Assembly: GCF_002934265.1 (NCBI RefSeq) | Contig: NZ_PTIX01000009.1 | Location: 275,970 to 339,969 of the forward strand | DNA: 64,000 bases | Direction of reading: 5' to 3' | From: Actinokineospora auranticolor | GTDB lineage: Bacteria; Actinomycetota; Actinomycetes; Mycobacteriales; Pseudonocardiaceae | In this document: one piece after another, positions 39,683 to 51,294 of the stretch | How positions within the stretch are numbered: the stretch's first letter is position 1 | Layout of the letters: the number at the start of each line of letters is the position of its first letter | The notes under the pieces: model-generated | What the model saw: the letters and a program-made list of their open reading frames with translations, nothing else | What the model was told of the DNA's origin: nothing | The model's database searches: none | Made by a program: the position numbers and the translations under genes

Positions 39683-39695
39683 CCCGACTGTCGGT

Positions 39696-40994
39696 CTAGA
39701 GAACCCTTGTGGCGTAGGAGACGATGCCGCCGTAGCGGACCGGGGCGATGCGCACGACGGAGCCCGAGTACGGGGCCTCGACCATCTGGTCGTTGCCTAT
39801 GTACAGGGCCACGTGGTGGATGCGGCCCGAGGTGGACCAGAACAGCAGGTCGCCCGGGGCCATCGCGGACAGGGGGACGCGGCGGCCCGCGTCGGCCTGG
39901 TAGCCGCTGTAGTGCGGGAGGTCGACGCCGACGCCGGCGAAGGCGTAGATCATCAAGCCGGAGCAGTCGAAGCCGATCTTGGAGAAGTCGCCGTAGCTGT
40001 CGGCTACGCCGCCGTCGCGGATGCCGCGGGTGGGGCCCCGGCCGTTGCCGCCGCCCCACGCGTACTCCACGCCCAGTTGGGAGATCGCGCGGTCGATCAC
40101 GGTCCGCGCGCGCTCGGAGGCCGAACCGGACGAGGTCGGGTGCGCGCCGCCCGCGGCGGCCTTCTTGGCGTTCTCCTCGTCCTCGCGCCGTTTGTCCGCC
40201 AGCCACTTCTCGTAGCGCTGCCGTTGGTCCTGCAGCCCCCCGACCTTGGACTGCGCCTCCTCCAGCTGGCGCTCGTAGTCCGTGCGCGTGACCCGCAACT
40301 GCTCGGCGCGGCCCTGCTGCTCGCGCTGCGCCTGCCGGGCCAGTTCGGTGGCCACGTCGGCGGCGTGCTTGGCCTCCTCGGCCTCGCTCTGCCTGCGGTT
40401 GGCCACTTCCAGCGCGGCCCGCGCCCGGGAGTCGAGGTTGGCCTTGCGCAGCCGGGCCCGCTCCAACTCCTGCATGGTGTCGAGTTCGCTGCCGCTGATG
40501 GCGTTGAGCATCTGCACCCGGGCCAGCAGGTCCTCCGGGCTCTTCGCGCCGATGTAGGCGGTGATCGAGCCGACCGTGCTGCCCTGCTTGAAGCTGCCCG
40601 CGGCGAACGCGTCGAGCTGGGCGCGGGCGTCGTCGATGGCCTGGCCCGCGCCGTCGGACTCGCGGCGCGCGGCGTCGGCGTCGTCGCGGGCGCGGCGGGC
40701 GGAGTCCTCGGCGGCGCGGAGGTCGACGAGCGCCTTGTTCGCGTCCTCCAGCTTGGCCTCGACGTCGGCCTGCAGGCCCATGAGCGCGGCCTCGGCCTCG
40801 GCGAGCTGGTTGGTCAACCGGCCGACGTCACCGGCCCGGCGCTCGGCGTCGGCCTTGCCTTGATCGATCTCGGAATCGCTGGGGTTGGGCGGCGGCGGGG
40901 GCACCGCGGCGGCCACCGAGGTGCCCGCCAGCGTCGCCGCCAGGGCCACCGCGGTCGCCCACAGCCCCAGCGACAGCGTCCGTCGTGCGGGCAC
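39696..40994 (-). CDS. secreted NlpC/P60 peptidoglycan endopeptidase
   Basis: 432 aa. Signal peptide (LSLGLWATAVALAATLAGTS), a long coiled coil (about 45-275, rich in Ala, Glu, Arg and Lys), then an NlpC/P60 domain with catalytic Cys in FDCSGLMIYAF and His in GRIHHVALYIG. This is the RipA/RipC-like plan. It cleaves the gamma-D-Glu to diaminopimelate bond of peptidoglycan during cell separation; the coiled coil probably autoinhibits or anchors it to FtsEX-like partners. Confidence 0.92.
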   Translation of the reverse strand: MPARRTLSLGLWATAVALAATLAGTSVAAAVPPPPPNPSDSEIDQGKADAERRAGDVGRLTNQLAEAEAALMGLQADVEAKLEDANKALVDLRAAEDSARRARDDADAARRESDGAGQAIDDARAQLDAFAAGSFKQGSTVGSITAYIGAKSPEDLLARVQMLNAISGSELDTMQELERARLRKANLDSRARAALEVANRRQSEAEEAKHAADVATELARQAQREQQGRAEQLRVTRTDYERQLEEAQSKVGGLQDQRQRYEKWLADKRREDEENAKKAAAGGAHPTSSGSASERARTVIDRAISQLGVEYAWGGGNGRGPTRGIRDGGVADSYGDFSKIGFDCSGLMIYAFAGVGVDLPHYSGYQADAGRRVPLSAMAPGDLLFWSTSGRIHHVALYIGNDQMVEAPYSGSVVRIAPVRYGGIVSYATRVL

Positions 40995-41221
40995 CGCTCC
41001 ACCTCCCTGCCCCTGGGCGGCTCCCCCCGCCCGCGTCGCACCGACTGTGCCACTTGGGACACTCGCCGACCACTCGTACCAGCGGGAACACCGGCCACGA
41101 CGGCAACTCCCACCCGACGCCGCGACGCTGCGTGGCGACTCCCGGGTCGTTTGTGGACGGTTCAGCCACCCGAACGAGGGTTGGTGTCCCCCGCCCGATA
41201 CCGGACTGGGAGCATGGTGTG

Positions 41222-41713
41222 GTGTCCGAAGCCGACTCCCGACCCCGCGCGCCTCGTTGGGGTGTCCTGCTGTCCGCCGCCGCCTGCGGGCTCGGCGGGC
41301 TGCTGGTCGTGGTCGGGATGTTCCTGCCGTGGTTGCGTTCCGGAACCGTGCTGCGGGACAGCTTCCAAGTGGCCGGGGTGATCAATACCCTGGGCTTCCT
41401 GGAGGGCGACGTGCTGCACCTGCTGCTCTACGCGTGGTTCGGGGTCATCCCGGTGCTCACGCTGGGTGTGGTCGCGTACGCGTTCGGCTTCCGGCGGACC
41501 GCCGCAACGTTCACCGGGGTTCTGGCGATAGTCACCGGAACCGTTTCGGGGTCCGCGACCGTCGAAAGCGGTGGCGTTGACAGCTCATTGGGCATAGCGG
41601 CGACCGGACCGACGACCACGCTCATCGGCTCGGCGCTCGCCGTGCTCGGCGCGGTCGGCATCGTAGTGAGCGGGCGCAGCAGCGCTGGCAGGATCGCAGG
41701 AGGGGAACAGTGA
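41222..41713 (+). CDS. four-span membrane protein
   Basis: 163 aa from GTG 41222 (or 41219). Hydrophobic spans: VLLSAAACGLGGLLVVVGMF, LLLYAWFGVIPVLTLGVVAY, TFTGVLAIVTGTVSGSATV and LIGSALAVLGAVGIVVSG. The stop overlaps the next start in GTGA, so it is translationally coupled to a membrane-anchored protein. Function unknown. Confidence 0.75.
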   Translation: MSEADSRPRAPRWGVLLSAAACGLGGLLVVVGMFLPWLRSGTVLRDSFQVAGVINTLGFLEGDVLHLLLYAWFGVIPVLTLGVVAYAFGFRRTAATFTGVLAIVTGTVSGSATVESGGVDSSLGIAATGPTTTLIGSALAVLGAVGIVVSGRSSAGRIAGGEQ

Positions 41714-43176
41714 CTTATCCACCCGGGGGTGGCGGCCAGTGGCAGCCCAACGACCCGAACCAGCAGCCCGGGGGCTTACCCCAGGGCCAGCCGGGCTACC
41801 CGCAGGCGGGCGGGACCCCCGCGCAGGGATTCCCCCAGCCCGGCCAGGGCGGTTTCCCGCAGACCGGCCAGACGCCCGCGCAGGGCTACCCGCAGGCGTT
41901 CCCGCAGCAGCCCTACGGCGGCCAGGGCTACGGCCCCGGCCCGGAGCAGCCGGGTTCGTCGAAGAAGCGCAAGGGCCTGATCATCGGCACGGTCGTGGCG
42001 GTGCTCGCGGTGGCCGCGGGCGCGGGCGTGACCGTGTGGGCGCTCAACCGCGGTAGCGGCCCGGCGGGCGCGGAGAGCCCGACGGCGGCGGCGACCAGCC
42101 TGGTCAACGCCATCGGCCAGGGCGACGTCGCGGGCCTGCTGACCGGGCTGGCCCCGGCCGAGCGGGACCTGATGACCACGTTCAACGCGCAGAACACCAA
42201 GGAACTGCAGCGGCTCGAGGTCTACAAGCCCGGCGCCGACCCGAACAAGATCGCGGGCCTGGAGATCACCACCGCGGACCTCAAGTTCGACGAGGGCGCG
42301 GCCGAGAAGATCAACGACCACCTGACGATCACCAAGCTGGTCGGCGGCACGGTCACGATCAACTCCGACGCGAGCAAGATGCCCTTCACCGAGGAGTTCA
42401 TCGACAACGCGTTCCCCGAGGGCTACTCCAGCAAGTCGGAGAAGAAGTCCATCAAGATCGAGGACGAGGTCAAGAAGAACGACGGCAAGGCCATCCGCAT
42501 CGCGACCGTCAAGGTCGACGACGAGTGGTACCCGAGCCTGTTCTACACCGTCGCCGACTACGCGCTGGCGGACGCGGGCCTGGAGTGGCCCAAGACGTCG
42601 ATCGCGGCCAAGGGCGCCGACAACCCCGGTGACGCCGTGCGCGGCCTGCTGGAGGCGGGGCTCGACCAGGACGTGAAGCGGGCGATCGAGCTGCTCCCGC
42701 CGGACGAGATGGGCGTGCTGCACGACGTGGGCCCGGCCCTCGTGGACGCGGCGGGCAAGGGCGGGTCGCTGGGGATCACCATCGGCAAGCTCGAGACCGA
42801 GACCGCGGACGTCGACGGCGGCACCAAGGTCCTGCTCAAGGAGGCCGAGCTGACCAAGGACGGCGAGACCGTCCGGGTCAGCAAGGACGGCGAGTGCTAC
42901 GCCGTCGAGGCCAACGGCGAGAAGCAGAAGGCCTGCGCCGACGACGTCGCCGAGAAGGCCTTCGGCCGCTCCGCCACGCGGGACATGGACCCGGGCGCCA
43001 AGCAGGCCCTGACCAACCTGATCAAGGGCATGATGGCCAACAGCGGCGTGGTCACCACCGAGGTCGACGGCAAGTGGTACGTCAGCCCGATCCGGACGGT
43101 GACGGAGCTCGAGGTCACGGCGCTGCAGAGCCTGCAGCCGGAGGACATCAAGGCGCTGCTCCGACTGTCGAAGTAA
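41710..43176 (+). CDS. Pro/Gln-rich membrane-anchored extracytoplasmic protein
   Basis: 488 aa. The N-terminal 75 residues are Pro/Gly/Gln repeats (GQPGYPQAGG, GFPQPGQGGFPQTGQ, GYPQAFPQQPYGGQGY), a basic KKRK and one membrane span (GLIIGTVVAVLAVAAGAGVT), then a large outside domain of two similar halves. No enzymatic motif. This layout resembles actinobacterial cell-envelope proteins with cytoplasmic PQG-rich tails. Coupled to the preceding membrane protein; a strong terminator follows. Confidence 0.8.
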   Translation: MTYPPGGGGQWQPNDPNQQPGGLPQGQPGYPQAGGTPAQGFPQPGQGGFPQTGQTPAQGYPQAFPQQPYGGQGYGPGPEQPGSSKKRKGLIIGTVVAVLAVAAGAGVTVWALNRGSGPAGAESPTAAATSLVNAIGQGDVAGLLTGLAPAERDLMTTFNAQNTKELQRLEVYKPGADPNKIAGLEITTADLKFDEGAAEKINDHLTITKLVGGTVTINSDASKMPFTEEFIDNAFPEGYSSKSEKKSIKIEDEVKKNDGKAIRIATVKVDDEWYPSLFYTVADYALADAGLEWPKTSIAAKGADNPGDAVRGLLEAGLDQDVKRAIELLPPDEMGVLHDVGPALVDAAGKGGSLGITIGKLETETADVDGGTKVLLKEAELTKDGETVRVSKDGECYAVEANGEKQKACADDVAEKAFGRSATRDMDPGAKQALTNLIKGMMANSGVVTTEVDGKWYVSPIRTVTELEVTALQSLQPEDIKALLRLSK

Positions 43177-43189
43177 GTTCTCCTGGTCG

Positions 43190-43230
43190 AACGGCCCGCC
43201 CCCTCCCGGGGGCGGGCCGTTCATCGTTTT
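43190..43230 (+). terminator. strong intrinsic terminator
   Basis: AACGGCCCGCCCCC (43190-43203) pairs perfectly with GGGGGCGGGCCGTT (43208-43221) around a 4-base loop, then CATCGTTTT. It closes the two-gene membrane operon. Confidence 0.9.
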
Positions 43231-43258
43231 CCCAGCTCAGGCGCGGTATTCTCCGGGC

Positions 43259-43837
43259 GTGCTCGATACCGAGGCGTTGGAGCGGTCGTCCGTGGTCGCC
43301 AACCGCGACATGAACCGCGAGCGGGGGCTGGCCGCGTACCGGCGGGAGCTGGGGATCGAGCTGCCGCCCGCCGGGTCGTGGCTGGACCTGTGCTGCGGGA
43401 CGGGCCGGGCGCTGCTGGAGTGCGCGAGCGACGCCCGGGTGACCGGGGTCGACCTGGTCGCCCCACCACCGCACCCCCGGGTCGAGTTCCACACGGCGTC
43501 GGTGCTGGCTTGGGAGCCGGAGGAGCCGTACGACCTGATCACCTGCGTCCACGGGTTGCACTACGTGGGCGACAAGCTGGCGGCCCTGACCCGGATCGCC
43601 GCCTGGCTGACCCCGAACGGCCTGTTCACGGCCAACCTCGACGCGGCGTCGATCGAGGCGCCCCGACCGGTACGGCCGCTGCTGAGGCAGGCGGGCTTCA
43701 CCTACGACTCGCGCCGCAAGCGCATCAGCCTGGAGGGCGGGCGACAGGTCACGTTCCCGCTGACGTACCTGGGCGCGGACGACAAGGCGGGGCCCAACTA
43801 CACGGGCCAACCCGCCGTCACGTCCCACTACACCTGA
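43259..43837 (+). CDS. class-I SAM-dependent methyltransferase
   Basis: 192 aa from GTG 43259. Motif I is WLDLCCGTGRALLECA, the acidic loop VTGVDLVAPP, motif IV DLITCVHGLHYVGD. It is a small stand-alone methyltransferase; substrate unknown. It ends about 110 bases before CRISPR array 3. Confidence 0.85.
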   Translation: MLDTEALERSSVVANRDMNRERGLAAYRRELGIELPPAGSWLDLCCGTGRALLECASDARVTGVDLVAPPPHPRVEFHTASVLAWEPEEPYDLITCVHGLHYVGDKLAALTRIAAWLTPNGLFTANLDAASIEAPRPVRPLLRQAGFTYDSRRKRISLEGGRQVTFPLTYLGADDKAGPNYTGQPAVTSHYT

Positions 43838-43947
43838 CGACCGCATCCGAGGCTGGTCCCGCGACTGGGCTTGAGGTGCAGGCACCTGTCGCGAGCTGCC
43901 CGGCACGCCGGACGACGAAGCCGCCTACGGTACGCACGAGCTTGCCG

Positions 43948-44096
43948 AAGAACGGTCCCCGCGCGCGGGGACGACCATGTTGGAACCTCGACCAGGAAGC
44001 GCCAACCGGACCAGCCCCGCGTGCGCGGGGACTACACCACCATCAACACGAAGTTCGACAACCAGAACGGACCAGCCCCGCGTGCGCGGGGACTAC
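43948..44096 (-). CRISPR. CRISPR array 3, three repeats
   Basis: Repeats at 43948-43975 (degenerate), 44008-44035 and 44069-44096, period 60-61. The two right repeats are identical to each other, begin GGACCAGCCCCGCG like array 1 and end GACTAC instead of GACGAC. The shared leader follows at 44097, so orientation is the same as arrays 1 and 2. Only two spacers, so it is either new or nearly erased. Confidence 0.9.
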
Positions 44097-44147
44097 ACTT
44101 CCTGACCTGCGGCTTCACAGGCTACCGCGCCTATTATCTTGCACTTC
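44097..44147 (-). promoter_or_regulatory. CRISPR leader of array 3
   Basis: Begins ACTTCCTGACCTGCGGC; CACTTC at flank bases 46-51; CTATTATCTT in between is the AT-rich part. It is collinear with the leaders of arrays 1 and 2. Confidence 0.75.
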
Positions 44148-44191
44148 GAGCTCCGCACCACCAGCCTCACCTACCTCGGGTGCCACCACGA

Positions 44192-44548
44192 TCACGCCGG
44201 AGCCAGGAACTCCAGCCGGTTGCCGTGCGGGTCGTCGGTATGGAAGCGGGGACGGCCCGGGATCTCGTCCGGGTTCGCCCACCGCACCTCGTGTCCCGCC
44301 GCCGCCAGGGTCGGGGCCAGGGCGTCCACATCCGCGACGAAGGCCGGGTGCGCCTTGCGCGCCGGGCGGAAGTCCGCCTCGACCCCCACGTGCAACTCCC
44401 CGCCCCCGGGCACCGCGAACCAGCACCCGCCCCGGACCGCCAGCCGTGGCGGTTTCGGCAGCTCAGCCCACCCCAGCACCCCCGTGTAGAACCCCCGAGC
44501 CGCGTCCTCCCCACCCTCCGGGCAGGCGATCTGAACGTGATGGATCAC
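44192..44548 (-). CDS. VOC family protein
   Basis: 118 aa from the GTG at 44548, correctly spaced from AGGGAG. VOC pattern: IHHVQIACPEGGEDAARGFY, TGVLGWAELPKPP, then AFVADVDALAPTLAAAGHEV and FHTDDPHGNRLEFLAPA. Ligand unknown. It starts divergently from aconitase, with the shared intergenic region carrying an AcnR-type operator. Confidence 0.88.
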   Translation of the reverse strand: MIHHVQIACPEGGEDAARGFYTGVLGWAELPKPPRLAVRGGCWFAVPGGGELHVGVEADFRPARKAHPAFVADVDALAPTLAAAGHEVRWANPDEIPGRPRFHTDDPHGNRLEFLAPA

Positions 44549-44572
44549 ATCCACTCCCTTCGGCGAGCCCCC

Positions 44573-44602
44573 TTGAAGGGCTATACAGGACAAGCGTACT
44601 GT
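44573..44602 (+). promoter_or_regulatory. acnA promoter with AcnR-type operator
   Basis: TTGAAG (44573-44578) and TACTGT (44597-44602) are 18 bases apart. CAGGACAAGCGTACTG at 44586-44601 fits, at every defined position, the operator I recall for Corynebacterium glutamicum AcnR (CAGNACnnncGTACTG). It overlaps the -10 box, as expected for a repressor site. Confidence 0.75.
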
Positions 44603-44698
44603 TAAAACGGTGAGGCCGTCGCTGCGCTCCCGGTGGGGGTGCGCGAGACTCACCGTCGGAGTACCCGAACTGACTTTGCGCCGCCACTGGAGTTGGAC

Positions 44699-47515
<2,817 letters not shown>

Positions 47516-47621
47516 CCAGCGCTTCCGACACGGGGCCGTCCGCGAGGACGGTCCCGTTGTCGTATGGAGGTGTGGGTTCCGGTGAGGTCACCGCGCCATG
47601 CGGCGCCCTGGAAGCGGTGCA

Positions 47622-47673
47622 GGCACCCAATGTGGGACAGCGCCACTAGTGGGGCTGTCCCACATTGGGTGCC
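47622..47673. terminator. 52-base near-perfect palindrome, likely bidirectional terminator
   Basis: GGCACCCAATGTGGGACAGC (47622-47641) pairs perfectly with 47654-47673, and the 12-base centre is itself palindromic (CCACTAGTGG). It lies between the convergent acnA and peptidase genes. The arms contain the TGTCCCACA word also found in the dyad at 19468. Confidence 0.7.
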
Positions 47674-47739
47674 AAGGGGCGGCCCACACCTGCCGAGGAG
47701 CCCGCTCCTCGCGGCGCGCGCGGATCTCGACGTCCGGGG

Positions 47740-49344
47740 TCAGGCCGGGTCGAAGATGCCTCGGTCGGGGGCGCAGACCTGGCCTGGGACCGGGGTTTTG
47801 AGGGTGATGAGGTAGTCGGCGGCGGCGCGGTCGGCGCAGCTGTTGTCGCCGAGGACGCAGTGGCCGAAGTTGTCGGTGGAGAGCAGGGTGGCGTTGCCCA
47901 GTTCCTTCGCCATGTTCTGGGCGAAGGTGTAGCGGGTGGCCGGGTCGTAGAAGTTGCCGACGACCAGGACCGGGGTCTTGGTGGGGCGGTTCCAGGGGCC
48001 CGCGAAGCGGTCGGGGTGGGGTACCGGCCATTCGGCGCAGGTGGCGGTGTCGCCCCAGGCGCCGTAGCGGCCGAAGGTGGGCATGGTCTTGTCCCAGCGG
48101 TCGGCGAGGGCGGGGACCTTGTTCAGCGGGGTGGTGAAGGGCTTGTCCAGGCAGTTGACGGCCGCGTAGGAGTCGTCGCCCGTGTAGGGCGTGTCCGGGT
48201 GGGTGTCGCGCAGCGGACTGCGGGTCAGCGCGGAGCGAGGGGCGGCGCGGGCGGCGGACTGTCCGTTGTGGATGATCGTGTGGAGCTCCTGGAGCAGTTC
48301 GGCCAGGTGCTTGAGCGCGTCCCGCTGGTAGAGGGCGCGGCCGATGGCGGTGACGAACAACTCGTGGGTGACCACGGTGCCGTCCGAGAGGGTGACCGGG
48401 CCGTGCGCCTTGACGTACTCGCGGTCGGCGTCGTACTTGGCGCGGGCACCGCCGCTGTAGGCGCAGGCCGGGCCGACGCGGTCGCATTCCTTGAGGAAGG
48501 CGTCCAACGCGACCTCGAAGCCCTCGGTGCGTTGGCGGTCGTACTCGACGCCGTTGGTGGTGCGCAGGGCCGGGTCCACGCTGCCGTCGAGGACGATGGC
48601 CCGGGTTCGGTCCGGGAACAGGGCGCTGTAGGTGGCGCCGAGGAGGGTTCCGTAGGAGAAGCCCACGTAGGTGAGGCGCTGGTCGCCGACGGCGGCGCGC
48701 AGGAGGTCGAGGTCTCGGGCGACGGCCTTGGTGGACATCTCCGGGAGCAGGGGGCGGGCGAAGCGGTCGCAGAACCGGGCGTACTCGCGGTCGCCCTCGA
48801 TGGTGGCGGCGATGTCCCCCGCGGTGCGCGGAATCTCGTGGATCTTGCCCCGGACCGCCGCCGCGTCCTCGGCGGTGGCGAAGCAGCGCAACGGGGTGCT
48901 GCGGCCGATCCCGCGCGGGTCGAAGCCGACGACGTCGAAGCGGTCGAGGACCTCGGGGCGCAGGAAGCGGTCGGCGGCGGTGGGCATGCCGAAGCCGGGA
49001 CCGCCCGGTCCGCCCGGGTTGACGAACAGCGAGCCGATGCGGCTGCCCGCGGCGCCGGAGGCGACGCGGCGCATCAGGGCGATGTTGATCGTGCCGCGGC
49101 GCGGGTTGTCGTAGTCGAGCGGGACGGCGTAGTCGGCGCAGCCGTACCGGGAGTGGTCGGCCGGTGGGACGCCCGGCAGCGCGTCGGCCGGGCAGTCCTT
49201 CCACACCACCGGCGCGGCGGTGGCGGCGGTGGCGGCGGGCGGTGACGCGGCCGAGGCAGCCGAGGCGGCGACGGGCGCGGTCACCGCCGCGGTGGCCAGC
49301 GCGGTCGCCACGACGGCGGCGCGGGCCATGGATCGTGCGGTCAC
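47740..49344 (-). CDS. secreted alpha/beta hydrolase, tripeptidyl aminopeptidase-like
   Basis: 534 aa from GTG 49344 behind AGGGGGAA. Signal peptide MTARSMARAAVVATALATAA. Oxyanion region SLFVNPGGPGGPG, VGFDPRGIGRS, nucleophile TYVGFSYGTLLGATY, C-terminal TAP domain with DNFGHCVLG carrying the catalytic His and VLVVGNFYDPATRY the Asp. It matches Streptomyces secreted tripeptidyl aminopeptidases and relatives. It sits between acnA and egtD but has its own ribosome-binding site. Confidence 0.92.
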   Translation of the reverse strand: MTARSMARAAVVATALATAAVTAPVAASAASAASPPAATAATAAPVVWKDCPADALPGVPPADHSRYGCADYAVPLDYDNPRRGTINIALMRRVASGAAGSRIGSLFVNPGGPGGPGFGMPTAADRFLRPEVLDRFDVVGFDPRGIGRSTPLRCFATAEDAAAVRGKIHEIPRTAGDIAATIEGDREYARFCDRFARPLLPEMSTKAVARDLDLLRAAVGDQRLTYVGFSYGTLLGATYSALFPDRTRAIVLDGSVDPALRTTNGVEYDRQRTEGFEVALDAFLKECDRVGPACAYSGGARAKYDADREYVKAHGPVTLSDGTVVTHELFVTAIGRALYQRDALKHLAELLQELHTIIHNGQSAARAAPRSALTRSPLRDTHPDTPYTGDDSYAAVNCLDKPFTTPLNKVPALADRWDKTMPTFGRYGAWGDTATCAEWPVPHPDRFAGPWNRPTKTPVLVVGNFYDPATRYTFAQNMAKELGNATLLSTDNFGHCVLGDNSCADRAAADYLITLKTPVPGQVCAPDRGIFDPA

Positions 49345-49465
49345 GTGATTTCCCCCTGGGTGGTCGTGATTTCTCCGACCCCATGAGACTCACACGCGAA
49401 ACACCGGGGAAAAATCCGCGAAGCGGCCTAAACCGTGCTGACGTCCGGACGGTGACGAAAGTAAT

Positions 49466-49506
49466 GGGCCGATCGGGTCGGTAAAGCGCGCCGACTCGAT
49501 CGGCCC
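49466..49506 (-). terminator. terminator of the egt operon
   Basis: GGGCCGATCGGGTCGG (49466-49481) pairs with CCGACTCGATCGGCCC (49491-49506) with a single G-U pair. On the minus strand it is followed by ATTACTTTC, 34 bases after the egtD stop. Confidence 0.8.
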
Positions 49507-49540
49507 ATCCTAAAACGGACCGCGTTCCCCCATCAATCCG

Positions 49541-50521
49541 TCATTCGGCCCTGGCCAGCGACAACGCGAAGCGGCCCGCGACGTCGGTCCACCAGTGCTC
49601 CAACGTCAGACCGGCCGCGGCCAGCTCGCCCGCCACCCGTTCCCGGCGGAATTTCGCCGACACCTCGGTCCGCATTTCCTCGCCCTCGGCGAAATCGATG
49701 CTGAGGCCCAGGTCCGCGATCGTCGCGGTGACGGGGCGGCGGGCGCGCAGGCGCATCTCGATCCATTCGTTGTCCGCGTCCCACACCGCGACGTGCGCGA
49801 AGTCGTCGAGGGCGAAATCGGCGGACAGTTCGCGGTTGAGCACGCGCAGCACGTTGCGGTTGAACTCCGCTGTCACACCCTGCGCGTCGTCGTAGGCCTG
49901 GACCAGGGTTTCCTCGTCCTTCACCAGGTCGGTGCCGAGCAGCAGCCACTCACCCGGCCGCAGCACGCCCCGGATGGTGGACAGGAACTCCGCGCGCTCG
50001 CCCGGCAGGAAGTTGCCGATCGTGCCGCCCAGGAACGCCACCAGGCGCGGTGACTCGCCCGGCAGCAGCGCGAGGTGCTCGGTGAAGTCGCCGACGACCC
50101 CGCTGACCTGCACCCCCGGGTACTCCTCCGCCAACGCGGCGGACGCGTCCCGCAGCGCGGACTCGGAGACGTCGAGGGCGACGATGTGCTCGAGGGTCTC
50201 GTTGCGGCGCAGGGCGTCCAGCAGCAGCCGGGTCTTCTCCGACGAGCCGGAACCCAGCTCGACCAGGGTGCACGCACCCGTCAGGCCCGCTATCTCGTCG
50301 GCGCGGGCGGCCAGGATCTCCCGTTCCGCGCGGGTCGGGTAGTACTCGGGCAGCCGGGTGATCTCCTCGAACAGCTCGCTGCCGCGCGCGTCGTAGAACC
50401 ACTTGGGGGGCAACGTCTTCGGGTTCGACGACAGGCCTTCGCGCGCGTCCTTGGCCAGCGCGCGGGCCGCGTGGTCGTCGGGCAGGTGGACTGCCACGTG
50501 GTCGAGCCGGGAGTCGGTCAT
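49541..50521 (-). CDS. egtD: L-histidine N(alpha)-methyltransferase
   Basis: 326 aa. It trimethylates histidine to hercynine, the first committed step of ergothioneine synthesis. Motifs: PPKWFYDARGSELFEEITRL, PEYYPTRAEREIL, SAM site VELGSGSSEKTRLLLDAL, FLGGTIGNFLPGERAEFL. Full length for EgtD. Its start overlaps the egtC stop in ATGA. Last gene of the operon. Confidence 0.97.
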   Translation of the reverse strand: MTDSRLDHVAVHLPDDHAARALAKDAREGLSSNPKTLPPKWFYDARGSELFEEITRLPEYYPTRAEREILAARADEIAGLTGACTLVELGSGSSEKTRLLLDALRRNETLEHIVALDVSESALRDASAALAEEYPGVQVSGVVGDFTEHLALLPGESPRLVAFLGGTIGNFLPGERAEFLSTIRGVLRPGEWLLLGTDLVKDEETLVQAYDDAQGVTAEFNRNVLRVLNRELSADFALDDFAHVAVWDADNEWIEMRLRARRPVTATIADLGLSIDFAEGEEMRTEVSAKFRRERVAGELAAAGLTLEHWWTDVAGRFALSLARAE

Positions 50522-51291
50522 GGGGCGTCCTTCGCGGCGGTGTCGAGTGGGTGCACTCGTACGGAGACAGCGGGATCGGTGGTGGCGACGACCAGGGACC
50601 GGTCCGGTACCGCCGTCCACTGTGGTGCGTCGTCGAACGGTTCGGAGGCGAGCACGACCGAGTCCGCGTCGGCGCGGACGGACAGCGAGTGCCACCAGGT
50701 GGTGGCGACCAGGGTCGTGCCGTCGGTGAGCAGGAGGTTGAGCCGGGAGTCGGGCGCGGCGGCGGTGACCGACCGCGCGACACCGGCCAGGGCGTCCACA
50801 AGGGACTCACCCGCGCGCAGCCGGTGGCGCGCCAGCGCCCACAGCAGCGCGCTGTCGGTCGGCGCGTCCAGCGTCAGCAGGTCCACCGTGGGCAGCGCGG
50901 CGGCGAGCCCGGCCACGCTGCCGGGCCAGCCGCGCACCACCCCGTTGTGGCTGAACAGCCAGCGCCCTTCGGCGAACGGCGCGCACGCGGTCTCCACGAC
51001 CGGCATGCCGACGGTGGCCGACCGCGCCGCCGCCAGCACCGCGCCGCTGGACACCGCGGTCGCGAGCTGGGCGAACGACGCGTCCGTCCACATCGGAACG
51101 GCCCGCCGGTACCGGACCGGCGGCGCGCCCGCGCCCGGGTACCAGCCGACACCGAAGCCGTCGGCGTTGACCGTGCCGCCGCCGCGCATGTCCAGCGGTG
51201 CCCAGCTCTGCCGCAGCAGACCCAGCGGCGGCGCCAGCAGCAGCCCGGCCAGGGGCACGGCGGGGCCGAGGTAACCCAGATGGCGGCACAT
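50518..51291 (-). CDS. egtC: gamma-glutamyl hercynylcysteine S-oxide hydrolase
   Basis: 257 aa. An N-terminal nucleophile amidotransferase: starts MCRHLGYLG, so Cys2 is exposed as nucleophile; NADGFGVGWY and WLFSHNGVVRGW are the class-II glutamine-amidotransferase motifs. It removes the glutamate from the EgtB product. 3 bases separate it from egtB, and it overlaps egtD by 4. Confidence 0.96.
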   Translation of the reverse strand: MCRHLGYLGPAVPLAGLLLAPPLGLLRQSWAPLDMRGGGTVNADGFGVGWYPGAGAPPVRYRRAVPMWTDASFAQLATAVSSGAVLAAARSATVGMPVVETACAPFAEGRWLFSHNGVVRGWPGSVAGLAAALPTVDLLTLDAPTDSALLWALARHRLRAGESLVDALAGVARSVTAAAPDSRLNLLLTDGTTLVATTWWHSLSVRADADSVVLASEPFDDAPQWTAVPDRSLVVATTDPAVSVRVHPLDTAAKDAP

Positions 51292-51294
51292 CCC

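Larger units (their letters stand above)
43838..44191. other. intergenic region holding CRISPR array 3 and its leader
   Basis: 354 bases between the methyltransferase and the VOC gene. Only the short array (43948-44096) and its right-side leader were recognised; the left 110 bases contain no clear repeat. Confidence 0.6.
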
